Positions 49,289 to 60,745 of a stretch of 64,000 nt of DNA are shown here, piece after piece. The stretch's first letter is position 1, and each line of letters starts with the position of its first letter. The stretch lies in contig CM049307.1 of the NCBI GenBank assembly GCA_026874595.1, forward strand, positions 25,766,362-25,830,361. Reading direction: 5' to 3'. Source of the DNA: Sipunculus nudus (Eukaryota > Annelida > Sipuncula > Golfingiida > Sipunculidae). The translations under genes and the position numbers were made by a program. The notes under the pieces were generated by a model, which was not told the DNA's origin, ran no database searches, and worked only from the letters and a program-made list of their open reading frames with translations.

Positions 49289-49307
49289 TTGTGGGCTCGT
49301 CCGGGAG
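49289..49307 (+). other. tRNA-Pro-type primer-binding site
   Basis: The sequence tgtgggctcgtccgggag matches, with one mismatch, the complement of the 3' end of tRNA-Pro (usual tgggggctcgtccggga), the classical minus-strand primer site of many LTR retroelements. It sits where expected, just after the LTR. Confidence 0.65.
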
Positions 49308-49310
49308 GCT

Positions 49311-51589
49311 TAATAGTTTTGAAAATTTATTAGGCCTTGCCCTAGACACATTGTTTACAATACATTGTTTACAAGATTACATATTGTTTACATAACATAT
49401 TGTTTACATCTCCGGTTGTGAATGAGATTAACATGAAATAAATATACATCATGTTATAACTTATATCAGCTATTTTATAGCAGTCACCACATTACACTGT
49501 ACCCAAACAGGGATTTGATCAGCCAGTGGTGAATGTCAATTACAATTAGACGGCACATGGAGTTAAAATTATAGATAAGGGGTCCACCTTAGGAGTTGTT
49601 CAGTTGTAGCTAGGTCAATTGAGTCCTTAGAGAACCAGCTTTAGCCAAACGGTGTCTATAACAAAATTAAAGGTAATCAATCCCTTGCTTCACTCCTAGC
49701 CATAAATGAAATACTGTGGTTGGCTTCATTTTCGTGAGTCTGAAATTTCGCGATTTATCCATTTTGAATGCTTCGCGAGGGGTTCATTTTCGCGATTTGA
49801 CCATAACCTATGTAAAATCTTTGGTAAAACCATAACTGTGTGTATTAAAAATGAAAATAAGTAATGAGTTTGTAATATTCTATTCAAATAACAATGGGCC
49901 CGGACACACAGCACAGGTAGTTTAGTTCAAATTTAAGGGAATGATTTCCCAATACTTGCATGGATGTGATTTATAATAAAATATCTCACTGTTATAACCT
50001 AATCACGTACAAGAATTTGTTACACTAAACAGAAGGCCATACTCAATTGACCCATTATTCCAAAGAGTTTCATTCCAGCGATTATTTCGCATTCGCGAAT
50101 ATCGCTAAATTTAAACCCTCATGAACAAAAAAACAACCACAATATGTCAGACCGGATACAAGTACAGTGTTTTGGTACCTATACCGCATAAGGCCAGGTA
50201 ACTATGTACATAGTAAAGACCAGCTTCAACTGCAAGGACAATTGTTAAAAATCTAGGTTTAAAATTAAAGATGTGGGTTCATATAGTGTCCATAAACCTT
50301 GTGTTCATTGATAATAAATTATTCATATATATTAAGTGGGTATTCTCATGTCTATAGATTTGCTGTTGATGTGATTGTTATTGTGGAACTTGGCCTCAGC
50401 TATCATATAAACTTTAATAGCATACTTTTATGGATAAAGTGGGCAGTAATATAGGAGTATATATGACACACCACATAACCATTACCTAACGTTATGGTTA
50501 TGTGGTGTGTCATATTTACATCAAAATAAAATTTAGATGTAAACAATTCTTCTTAATTGAGTAAAACGTATAAGAACTGACAGCATGGAACTAACTGTAA
50601 GAATCTTAATATTTTCAGCTCTTCCCTCATACTTTTTTAAATTAAACAAAGCAAAAATAATGAAAAACAGCAGAGGGTTAGATGTATTACAAAAAATTTA
50701 TGTCCTAATATATGTTTCTCTATCATGTGGGTATTAATAATTTTAGCTTTGTTTTCTTTAAGACGAATTGACATTTATGTTACAAGCTGACTACATTAAA
50801 CACAGACCGCAAACAAGCTTTTAAATTCATGATATTCAATGGGTTAAATCTGCCAGTGCTGAAATAATTAAAACTTTTTAAATCTTTTCTTGTTAATTAA
50901 ATACACAAATATAAAGATATATTTATTGTATTTCCTGGCCACATGAGTATTTTCCAGGGTGGGACTTCCCGGTAATATCCAGAAGGGAGCACTTCCCAGG
51001 GCAACCCTTGTTGCAAGTAAATCAAATTTGTGATAAAAACCTGTTACCAGTGTCAACATATAGCATTGTGCAATTAACAGGTTTCCAAAGAATTCTCCGC
51101 GACGCAAGCAATGGGTCCAAGCGATAAACAGAATTGACATAAAAAATACCATTAAGAAGTTGTGAGAGCCGAAACAAACTGATTATGTTTGCTCACAGCT
51201 TTCCCGTCCTCACACTTTAAATTATCAAGACATGCTAAACACCGAAGACTCAAGAAGGATGCTATTCCAATCTGGATGACATGGAAGAGCAAAGAAAAGG
51301 TGAGCAAGGAAACATTCTTTCAAGGATTATAACACAATTGATTTTTAAAGACATTAGAAACCTAGACATAATGAAGTTTTATAAATAAACCAGACAATGG
51401 TTGACCTGCTTGGTAATTTTTTCAGAGAAAGGAAATATTATTTTAAAATTGTTTTAAACTGTCACATTCCGGTTTGTCAGTTCCTACAGCAGAGAGTCTA
51501 CATGTGTTAAATGTCAGACTTGACCGGTGAGTCACGATACTCAGCCGTCTGACATCGTGACAGAACGTCCATACACAATAATAATGAAG
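49311..51589. other. Unannotated AT-rich stretch
   Basis: Contains four short repeats of attgtttaca (49350-49410), a cgcgatt-rich patch (49745-49800) and the perfect hairpin reported separately. No gene supported. Confidence 0.5.
50461..50515. repeat. Perfect 22-bp inverted repeat (hairpin), 11-nt loop
   Basis: The arm atatgacacaccacataacc plus at (50461-50482) is exactly complementary to 50494-50515 around the loop tacctaacgtt. It lies in otherwise unique-looking AT-rich DNA. It could be a small fold-back element, or give a miRNA-like or siRNA precursor; no target or conservation can be judged here. Confidence 0.9.
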
Positions 51590-52226
51590 ATAATGTAGGT
51601 GGTATCATCATTCATCAAGACCCATAAGCACCCCAATTCAATAACGAGCCAGCTATTCCTGAGCAATCTGGCAATTTGTGTGTATATTGCTTTATTACTG
51701 GGGTGCTCAAACATGCCATAATTTGGAGAATATAGGTCACAGGGACCAGATTTCTGGACTCCGAGGAAAACTTTTTGGAAACTCTCAAAATACTGAGGTT
51801 CATGATAATTACCTTTATAAGTACGATTTGTACCTTGTTAACAGATCAAGTGTTCTAAAAAATACAGGTAAAAATTTGTAAAAAATCAAGATGATGCAAG
51901 TGGCGCCACCATTCCTGCCCAGTAGCTAAGGTTCATTAAGACCCATAACACATCAAATTTGATGAAAATCCCTCTAACCATTGCTGAGGCAATTTGTGTG
52001 TATTTTAACATTATTTCTAGGATACTCAAACACCCCCCGTAACTTGGAGAATATAGGTCACAATTACCTTATTTCAGGTTTCCAAGGATAATGGACCTCC
52101 CTGTATGTCAAGTAAGAAAATTATTGGTCCAATGGCTATTATTTGTGTCCTGATAACGGACAGACAGACGGACGACGGTCAACGAGTGATCACTATAGCT
52201 CAGGTGAATTTCAGTCAGCTGAGGTA
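51590..52226 (+). mobile_element. HINE-like element, forward, about one monomer
   Basis: Head sequence (gataatgtaggtggtatcat ...) as at 21240 and 29400, a diverged monomer, gataacggacagacagacgg, and the terminal hairpin tagctcaggtga / tcagctgaggta (52196-52226). A member of the same family with few monomers. Confidence 0.72.
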
Positions 52227-52307
52227 AAAACTTGTTACATTTCAAGAAACACGTGTTTACATTTCACATGACACATGAGCATGAAAATCTCTTCAATACA
52301 CAATTTG

Positions 52308-52560
52308 TAGCTCAGCTGACTATAAGTCATCTGAGCTATAGTCATGGTCTTTTGTCCGTCGTCCGGCCGTTAACAGGGCAGGTTTTGAAACTGTTGGACC
52401 TACGAATCCAAAATTTTGCATTCCTCAGTTAGATGTCCTCAAAATCTCCTTCCATATGCAAATACATAAAAGAACAATTACAGTAGGAATAAGCATATTT
52501 TGCATTTGCTTAAATTTGTCGAACTTCAACTGAGCGCCATGACCCATGGGTCCCTTGTTC
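52308..52560 (-). mobile_element. Minimal HINE-like element, both ends present
   Basis: 253 bp on the minus strand. The hairpin end is tagctcagctga / tcatctgagcta at 52308-52338, with cgtccgtcgtccggccgtta next to it. The other end is actgagcgccatgacccatgggtcccttgttc, closing at 52560. There is no tandem core, so this shows what the family needs at its ends. Confidence 0.75.
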
Positions 52561-53126
52561 AGATTTTATAATAATTATCCTTAAAATAATCATTAATTAT
52601 TATTGATGTCAATACATGAATACTGATATAAATTTCTGAATTTCATTAGGACACAAGGAGAATGTCGAAGACTAGTCGGAGAGCGCATCTTTATTAGATC
52701 CTCACACTATACAAGGGCCTGAAACATCATACAGAGCACACCGAACAGACCATCAGTATGTCTTATTCCCAACAGTAATGAAAAGGAAATTCGATGATAC
52801 GAGGAAGGAGCTGGAGAACACAAAACAAGAGCTGCAAAATGCCAAGGGAAGGGAAAAAAGAGCTAAAACATCACTCAGAGTACTTTTGTATAAAATGAAA
52901 GAGGCACGTGCTCTGTCGGAGGAGGCCAACAGCATGCTTGAGGAATTTAAAGCATATTCTTTTAAGCTATTAATTCAGCTTTGTGTCATTCAATATTACT
53001 AATGAAAAAAAAAGTTTTATTAGTGATAAGTCAGTTGGTTTGCTCTCTGAATAATTATACAAGCACACTTAGGAAATTCATACCTAAGCTCAGACCTACC
53101 ACATGTACAATTTGTTGGCTTAAGAA

Positions 53127-53187
<61 letters not shown>

Positions 53188-53437
53188 ATTTGCCACATGT
53201 AGTCCTATATATCAGTTGATATTGTGATTAGGTATATATAGGTCTATAGAAAAGATTAAGGTTAATCAAATAATCGTTCAATAGAATTAAACCCATTTCT
53301 CATTAAGAAAAAAATTACAACCAACTCATACACTATTAATTATAAAAGAAAACTATCTGATGGTATTGTAAAAGCTACTGAAGCTGCTATTATTTTTTTA
53401 AGTTTACTTTTTTTGTTTCTGATCAGATATCCCAATC

Positions 53438-53574
53438 GACTTATTTGCATAGCCTGCACAAGAATATTCTCGAGACCAGAAGCAGTTCGCTTCAACTCTT
53501 TATTTCTACGGCCCAAAGGCATACCTATTCTTAAGGGAGAAAATGAACCTGCCACATCTATCAACACTTAGAAG
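53438..53574 (+). pseudogene. P-element transposase exon before the intron
   Basis: It encodes EYSRDQKQFASTLYFYGPKA, then YLFLREKMNLPHLSTLRR, the block usually followed by Trp in THAP9/P transposases. Splicing at gaag|gttcgt (53575) to ttttcag|gtgg (54178) restores R-R-W-I in frame. This supports a genuine intron and shows the copy arrived as DNA, not as a processed transcript. Confidence 0.8.
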
Positions 53575-54177
53575 GTTCGTAAATACATAAATTTTACCTC
53601 TAATTTTATTGATTTTCTTTTTATGGTTTGTGAAGTATATTATCCTAAAGGTGCCTTTCTATATATATAGAACTCAAACTAATATTTTAGCACTGACCCC
53701 TTACTCTAGAAAAGTTGATTTGTTGCTGGTGCCACATGCAGTACGCTCAAAATGTGGTGTCTTTCAAAAAGATGAAAGATAGATGTTGTAAGACAGCATG
53801 TTCAGGTTTAACCTAGGTGACTGGACCAAACCTTGCAGGCGCGGATCCAGGATTTTTTGCAGGGAGGGGTCAACGGGTGTCATGCATAAAAATTGTCTAA
53901 CCTATTGATACGCGTTGATATGCCTTGGTAAAAAAAATTCACATGTATAGAAAGGCATCCATAACAACAATTTTTTTTAAGAAGTTGACTTATTTTTACA
54001 CGCCCGTCATATGACGTGAGTATTATGGTATACCCACCGTCCGTCCGTCTGTCCGTTAACTTTTAGCGTCGCCGCAATAACTTACCGGGGCTTTGATGGA
54101 TTTTCGTGAAACTCACCATTAGTACTTATCAACACTTATCAAAACTAAATTTTTATTTACAATTTGTTGCTTTTCAG

Positions 54178-54900
54178 GTGGATTGGAAACTTTTCATCTC
54201 GACCTGGCATGTCAAATCAAGTTCTAGAAATGATACAAACTAAAAGGGAACAGAATCCCAATAATTATGCACAATGTAGTATTATGATTGATGTCATGTC
54301 AATAAAAGAAACATGTTGACGGGATCCAAAACCTAAAGAAACGGAAGGGCATGTTGACTTTGGCATAGGATGTCTTGAAATTGAAGCCCGAGAGGTATTA
54401 GTTATTCTTGGTGTAGGGCTGAAAGGGTACTGGAAAGTTCATATTGAATAATGTTTAATACATGGGAATTTAGCAGATGTGCAATCACATCTTGTCTTAT
54501 CTGTTCTCTGCAGCCTTAATGATAGTTGTTAAGAGATGTGTTGCCCTGGTGATGGATGGGCATCCTATGTAAAGATGAGATGATGGCTGCTGTTCTTGGC
54601 TACAGTGTAAATCCTGATCCCATAAATAATTCATTGCAAGTTTATGTTTTCTTTGATGCATGTCACATGTTAAAAAATTTAAGAAATGCATTTTGTGCTC
54701 TACAAGAGGTATAAGAACCATCATTTGGTGCTGCAAGGTGGAATGATATAGCCAGGTTGGAGAAGCTGCAGCAGTCCAAGGGTTTCAGGGCAGCCATCAA
54801 ATTAACAACCAAGCACGCTCAGTTCAAGAAACAGAAAATGAATGTTAAACTAGCAGCTCAGACAATGAGTGCATCTGTTGCAAAAGCGCTTGAATAGGCA
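54178..54900 (+). pseudogene. P-element transposase catalytic region remnant
   Basis: It contains the first acidic motif (CSIMIDVMSIK), a stop where the family has Trp (TGA after KETC, 54317), VDFGIGCLEIEAREVLVILG, VALVMDGHP, FFDACHMLKNLRN, and WNDIARLEKLQQSKGFRAAI leading into KLTTKHAQFKKQKMNVKL. Motifs sit in at least three frames. P transposase normally excises DNA using RNaseH-like acidic residues and GTP; this copy cannot be translated intact. Confidence 0.8.
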
Positions 54901-55159
54901 AGCCTCAGAAATTGCCAAGGGTTTGATAACTGTCAGGGATCTGTCCAGTTCATAATTAGTTGATCATTTATTTGATGTGTTTAACAACAGGACTGCCTCA
55001 TGTTAAGTTTTAAAGGTGCATTAACAGCCAACAGGTTACAGTACATAGAGTTTTTTTCTTCTTGAGATGAAGACAGTTTTCTTAAACCTTAAAGATTTTG
55101 CTGTATGTCTTGTAGCCGTGACAACCCGACACAGTAGGCAATCGGATAATTTGGCTGGA

Positions 55160-55605
55160 AAGCCTACTCGTGATACAAAAAAATATCGTGGCATGTATCG
55201 CAGTGGTCTTGCATCAGGTTGCATTCATATCGTGGTGAACGGCCCATAATCTCAATACTATACTTATAATGATAAATTAACACAATAGTATACATGTGAG
55301 CTCACAACCCAAACTGAAACACCGTCTCCATTGACACGGGTCATTTCCTGTATTTTCTGCAAGCTGACTGCGTCCTGTAACCCGTGCGAGCCATGCTTGT
55401 GTTAATGCGGTCATAAATTCAACAAACATGCCATGGGGTTTACAAATGTACTGAGTTAAAACGGATTTTTTCTCGCTCATGCTTAGTATTATTAGAAAGT
55501 ACACAAATAATGCTAACGATTGGTCTGGTTTTATTGATTGAAAGTGTACCTGCAGGTACAGGTCGTTATTTAGGTCGTAAATGTCAGAGGGTCTATATGA
55601 CGCTA
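55160..55605 (+). repeat. Dispersed repeat inserted in the P-element relic
   Basis: Partner of 3535-4055. It splits the transposase between FDVFNNRTAS (about 54990) and KRKLAVLGF (55606), so it inserted after the P element. Both copies end at atgacgctag. Confidence 0.7.
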
Positions 55606-56110
55606 GGTAAACGAAAGCTTGCTGTCTTAGGATTTGCATTCAATATTGATAGTTTGCTTAATTTAGCAAAAGAGTTGTTGTTTGGTCCTAATCCTGTTTT
55701 CAACTTTTTAATTACATATAAACTATCACAGGACCATCTTGAGCTATTGTTTTCATCCATCAGAAGGTATGGAGGCTGAATTAATAATCCTTCTACGTTA
55801 CAGTTTTCAAGTGCTTACCGTGCATTACTTAGTCATTCAGGTGTTAGTATTTCTGGTACTGTCAAAACTAGTTGCATTGTTCAGGATCCCACATGTGTTC
55901 TTAATGTTGAGGAAGTAGAAAAATTGTACATCTGGTCTTATCCTAACCTTCAGCGATGCTCTTGGTGACCATGCATATATTCCTAATGTCACTCGGTTGA
56001 GTGCTTTTGTAGAAGGCACTATTGCATATATTAGTGGATGGTAGTCCGTTGCAGCAAAAATTTCCTGTCAAATTTGTTCACAGGCCCTTGTGCAAAAGTC
56101 AGGAGGACCA
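55606..56110 (+). pseudogene. P-element transposase C-terminal region remnant
   Basis: The frame from 55606 reads KRKLAVLGFAFNIDSLLNLA, FGPNPVFNFLITYKLSQDHL, ELLFSSIRRYGG, then a stop at 55777 where the family has a residue, followed by NNPSTLQFSSAYRALLSHSG. A later frame gives VEGTIAYISGW. This matches the THAP9 C-terminal conserved region. Confidence 0.78.
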
Positions 56111-56640
56111 CCTAGTGGTCAGTTTCGTTTGCTTCAGCTTTAAAAAAATGGGGGGGGGGGGGGATGATGTAGTTAAAGTTTTCGATCACTGTGGACGTGT
56201 TCTGAGGTCCTCTGTTAATATTAAACATGCTAAGAATGCACAGTGGGAGAAAATGACATTAGTCAAACTTATGACCGGTTTGCCATCTGGACTGTTCTAA
56301 TCCTTACATGACCATCTTCTGGAAACTGCAAAGGGCCTTGATACTTATTGTTTTTCATTGATAAGTTTATTATGTGAAAAATTCCTTTCCTTAAGGAAAA
56401 GCTAATATAACACATTTGACATTAGCGGGAATTTTTTGCAGAAAGGCACTTACCAAAACAATCCTTTTTAAAAATCATTTACAGATCAAAAACTTATTAG
56501 TGAACAGACAAAAGGCTTTCCTAAATGTGGATCATACGATGGTACATGCCATAGGTGGGTTTACTTAATTCCTGCGGTGCCAGTCGTCATATGATCAAAT
56601 TATGATGACATGACCTTAGTCTTTTAAATATGTAGGTCTA

Positions 56641-57342
56641 TTGAATGCCTATTATTACAGGAAGTACAGCAGGACTGAAAGGAATCCGAATGTCAACTTG
56701 CACGACAAGGCCCCTTAGCACTATACCCAGTTATGCTTCTCAGCTGTAATATAGCATATACAACTTCATCCTCTATAGCACAAGGGAAAAAACAAAGGAA
56801 TCTTGACCGTCTTCCATCCTTCATATACATTGCGCCAAATTGAGTTAGATTGCTCCCCTTTTATATCAAGCCATATTAACATGTGGTGTGCCAATTATAA
56901 TTTAAAAGACTAAATCAATGTTTGGTGGTTTTCTTTCATAATATATCAAATGAATTGCATTTTTGTATAATTAATTAAAAACGATAACATATCCACATGC
57001 AAAGAATCTGATCTTGTCAGAAATATACAAACAGCATCAAAACGGAAAGGTAATTAACAGCATCAATATGGATTCTTGTGCAGAAAACAACCATGCGACG
57101 GCAAATTGACCATGGATATAGGTGGACTAATGGTATCATTATGAGTACCTTACTACAGGTCAGACTACTTATTGGGGTCAATATTTTAGACAGTACCAGT
57201 ATAAAACATATTTCAAGATATTATAGAAAGTACATAAAATAATCTATCATCGGTCGTTTTTATTTTTATTTTTTTTATTATTTAAACACCAATTCCTATC
57301 ACTACTCTTAAATGATTCCAGGCTGAACCCTAGTCTCGACCA
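56641..57342. other. Unannotated stretch
   Basis: AT-rich DNA right of the P relic. The segment from 56640 may still contain its 3' end, but no inverted terminal repeat matching the left side was found. Confidence 0.4.
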
Positions 57343-57718
57343 GGACTAAAGAGACCAGGCTTTACTTCATTCAACGTCAGGTCCCATGAGATGAAGAGGT
57401 AACCCCTACCTATATCTCGTCCTACATATTTCAAAGTTTTAATTACTGTTACTTTTAATATTAGCCTTATAAAAATTATTGTTCTGCCCTGGTAACGGAC
57501 GACTGAACGGAAAGCCAACAAGCCTAACAAGGACTAAAGAGACCAGGCTTTACTTCATTCAACGTCAGGTCCCATGAGATGAAGAGGTAACCCCTACCTA
57601 TATCTCGTCCTACATATTTCAAAGTTTTAATTACTGTTACTTTTAATATTAGCCTTATAAAAATTATTGTTCTGCCCTGGTAACGGACGACTGAACGGAA
57701 AGCCAACAAGCCTAACAG
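57343..57718. repeat. 188-bp tandem duplication, apparently identical units
   Basis: The unit starting ggactaaagagaccaggctt lies at 57343-57530 and again at 57531-57718, with no difference seen by eye until the last base. It includes taacggacgactgaacgg, and is followed by cattagctcagcatg, reminiscent of the HINE hairpin flank. It is either very recent or an assembly artefact. Confidence 0.9.
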
Positions 57719-58595
57719 TAACAAGTACTTCTCGCATTAGCTCAGCATGAAAAAAAGTCTTCCAAATTGTCACATGTCAGTGAGAACTACTGCTTACGTG
57801 ACATCGGGATATCTCAGATTTCACTTCATTAAATCATTAAAAGTTCTGCATGATTTGTCGGTTTGTTAAATGTCAAACAGTTGGTCCCCGCATGACCCTT
57901 ATTTGTTTAAATATTGGTTTTGCCACCACCGGAAATGACAGGCGATTTGCCATGGCGGCAAACAATGAATCCTATAGGATGCGCGGTCTACGGCTTGTTT
58001 TTGCTGTCCGAACACGTACCTGTTCCTGTTCGCCAAAATTGATGGAAACAAGAACATGTAACAACAACGCATTGTCCGCATGTGTGCGCCTTAAAAATGC
58101 CAGTCATAACTTTTCAACAATGTATGTCATTTAATTTCATTATTTTCATCAAATTTATGAGATGCATTTTAATAATGACAAATTAACGGTATATCATACA
58201 ATGAAATTAAAATGAACAATCCGAGTGTAGTTAGGCACTTCTTTCCTTGCCGCCATTGTTGCCAGCCGTTACCTTATGCCTGCGCCCCCTGGTGGTGTAA
58301 CCAACCCCGGGAGTTGGTTATGATTTTCCTGAACAACGAACAGGAACATGTTCGTGTTCGTGGGCTAAAACGGTCTTTTTTCATGAACAGAGGTATGAAC
58401 AGGAACTTGTTCATGGAACGAAAACACGCCCCTAGTTATAAATAGGTCTACGCATAACACAGTCCACGTGTCTCTGTTTACCATATTATGGCCTCGTGAC
58501 CAGAGGTCCTATTTTGCTTATGCGCGACAGATCCCATACAAGAACTATTCCATGTACACACACACACACTTACACACAAATACACACACATATGC

Positions 58596-58643
<48 letters not shown>

Positions 58644-58799
58644 TAGGCGGCGAAACCGGGGGAGGCACGGGGGGGCCACACCCCCCCCCCCCCCCCCAAT
58701 AAAATTGTTTGGCGGGCTGAGCCCCCAACAAAATGATGGGTATAAAAACATACACTATTTTATTTTTGAGTATTTGCGATGTCACACATATATATTTTT

Positions 58800-58834
<35 letters not shown>

Positions 58835-59205
58835 CATATATATCTTCATATATATACATATATATCTTCCTCCTCTCGGGCGCTTCGCGCCCCAAATACT
58901 TGGAGTACTATATAAACAGGGCCGCAGCCTCCGGAACTGAGGTGCCAAAACAATATATTGCAAAGTTGATATTCTGTATGAAAATGCATCCATTGCAAAT
59001 AACAATCTCTTTACAAGGAGTTACAGTTTCACTAATTAAGCATTGCCAAATAAATGACAGCAAAAATGCACCAAAAGCAGAAGTATACATACAGTTTTTC
59101 AAAATTTTCCACACCGTGGGAGGGGGACACCCCCTCCCACACCCTCCCCTGTCAGGGATTCCCCTCGTATCTGCTTACTGCCCCCAATAATATAAATATA
59201 TAGAT

Positions 59206-59249
<44 letters not shown>

Positions 59250-59299
59250 TGGTCTACTATTGCTCCCCCCCCAATGAAAATTTGGTTTCGCCGCAAAGG

Positions 59300-59333
<34 letters not shown>

Positions 59334-59622
59334 TGCTCTGTTGTTTCACCCAACTAATAGGCGGCTTTCATACGTTGACACAGGTGCATGTTTCGAGATG
59401 TTTTGGGTCGAATTGTTGTCGAATTAGGCTTAAGAAACACAAGTGAAGGTTTATAATCAAGACAAAGTTTCCAAGTTGGCTTTCATCGTTTTTTTTATAA
59501 ATTGTTAAGTATTTTTTGCCCAAACCCCTTAATAACAATAGCCTATTGTGTATATGATGGAGGGAGCAATTAAGCTTTAAATATACTTTTTTTTAGATAA
59601 TAAACTCAGAGGAACCAGCAGG
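57719..59622. other. Microsatellite-rich stretch
   Basis: Includes repeated gaacaggaacatgttcg-type words (58015-58060 and 58340-58420), (CA)n at 58556-58585 and 58799-58820, (TA)n at 58597-58641 and 59209-59249, and a G/C-tract element near 58645-58700. Long frames here translate microsatellites and are not genes. Confidence 0.6.
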
Positions 59623-59732
59623 CTGTAGTCAGCACAAGGAGAGATTTATTTTTTTTTCCATTTGTACTCAATATCTGTGACGTAGCCCATTATGTGTGCT
59701 ACGTCATCGTTCTTCTCAGTGCGACGTCCGTT

Positions 59733-59907
59733 ATGGAGGATCCATGTGAAAAGAAGCCAGAACAATCCAATGAATTTGACGGTGTTATAAAGGCCACCGA
59801 AAATTTAACGTTGCAGAATAAACAGACTAATAGTCGGTTGGACACTGTCCTTGATATTTTGTGCGAACGTGGCATAGATCTTGCAGGATTAACAGCACAG
59901 ACCAGAT
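59733..59907 (+). pseudogene. Ngaro gag-like N-terminal fragment
   Basis: It starts MEDPCEKKPEQSNEFDGVIK and continues to LDILCERGIDLAGLTAQTR before a stop. The ATG lies just after A1, as expected for the first ORF of the element. It is probably an N-terminal coiled segment of the structural protein. The frame ends near the presumed deletion junction (about 59890-59907). Confidence 0.55.
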
Positions 59908-60358
59908 AACATTTGAGTCTGACGGGTCGATGTCTATTGTATTCCATGGGATCAAAAACGACACAAGTAGGTCAGTTTTCAGGGTGATAGTACAACCGTC
60001 TAAGATACCCCTGCTGAACCCAGTTAAAACGTTAGCTGATTATTTAGCCCGAACTGCTGCTTTCAGGAAGGTTGGGGGTTCCCCTGTTTTCATTTCATTA
60101 AAGGCACCATACGATGGCCTGTCTGCTGCCTCTATTGCTGGTATTCTTGACGACTCCATTGTCCGAGCTGGACTGTCGCGAGACCTGTTTTCCGCGAAGT
60201 CCTTCCGGCCATCGGGGGCCACCCTAGCCGTCAGTCAGAAACATGATCCCAAAACAGTCATGAAAGTGGGTCGGTGGAAGACTGATAGTGTCTTCTACGA
60301 ACATTATGTACACAGTAGAACTCCTGGATCCTTCACTGACGACATTTTGAATACTTAA
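59905..60358 (+). pseudogene. Tyrosine recombinase C-terminal catalytic part
   Basis: The frame is open to TAA at 60356-60358. Conserved parts: SIVFHGIKNDTSR (beta-sheet side), PVFISLKAPYDGLSAASIAG, the box-II region AKSFRPSGATLAV with its Arg, KVGRWKTDSVFYEHYVHS with the presumptive Tyr nucleophile. The first catalytic Arg region would lie upstream and is removed by the deletion, so recombination activity is unlikely. The open frame actually begins within gag at 59861 in a different phase. Confidence 0.8.
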
Positions 60359-60745
60359 GATGTACGTACGCATAATCATATCTGTACTTTTCTTTCTCAC
60401 TATTAATGGCATTGTAATTTGTTTAATAAATTTCATTATTATTATTATCAGTCTCCTTGTTGCTGACGTAGGTTTCCCACAAACTGTTGTCAGCACAAGG
60501 AGAGTTTATTTTTTTTCCAGTTGTACTCAATTATCTGTGACGTAGCACATTATGTGTGCTACGTCATCGTTCTTCTTAGTGCGAATTTTTTAAATGTTCT
60601 CTTGATAAGTAGTCATATCATCATGATATGGATGTTTGTATGTTGACACGTCGTACTATGAGGAACAAGGCATTGTAATTTGTTTAATAAATTTCATTAT
60701 TATTATTATCAGTCTCCTTGTTGCTGACGTAGGTTTCCCACAAAC

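Larger units (their letters stand above)
52650..56640 (+). mobile_element. P-element / THAP9-like DNA transposon relic
   Basis: Fragments in family order: coiled coil (52778-52990), the FASTLYFYGPKAYLFLRE block (53480), an intron (53575-54177), CSIMIDVMSIK (54277), GVGLKGYWKV, VALVMDGHP (54540), QVYVFFDACHMLKNLRNAF (54635), KLTTKHAQFKKQKMNVKLAA (54800), FDVFNNRTAS, KRKLAVLGFAFNIDSLLNLA (55605), and FLITYKLSQDHLELLFSSIR (55695). Stops and frameshifts are frequent, and a dispersed repeat (55160-55605) is inserted inside. The N-terminal THAP zinc finger was not found, and terminal repeats were not identified. Confidence 0.85.
59623..60745 (+). mobile_element. Ngaro-type (DIRS-like) retroelement, internal-deletion derivative
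   Basis: Split direct repeats in the order A1 - ORF - B1 - A2 - B2. A1 is 59628-59724, A2 is 60489-60584 (nearly identical). B1 is 60408-60484 and B2 is 60669-60745, identical over 77 bp. This layout is diagnostic for Ngaro-type tyrosine-recombinase retrotransposons, which use the repeats to rebuild ends via a circular intermediate. Only about 680 bp lie between A1 and B1: a gag-like start joined to a recombinase C-terminus. RT and RNase H are gone. Confidence 0.85.

Noticed and set aside
50868-51152. 94-codon minus-strand frame with hydrophobic start
   Set aside because: AT-rich DNA, no domain, no splice or promoter context. Probably chance.
58468-59190. Long 240-codon frame
   Set aside because: It translates (TA)n and (CA)n microsatellites and a G/C-tract element (long IYIY and THTH runs). 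No protein-like composition.
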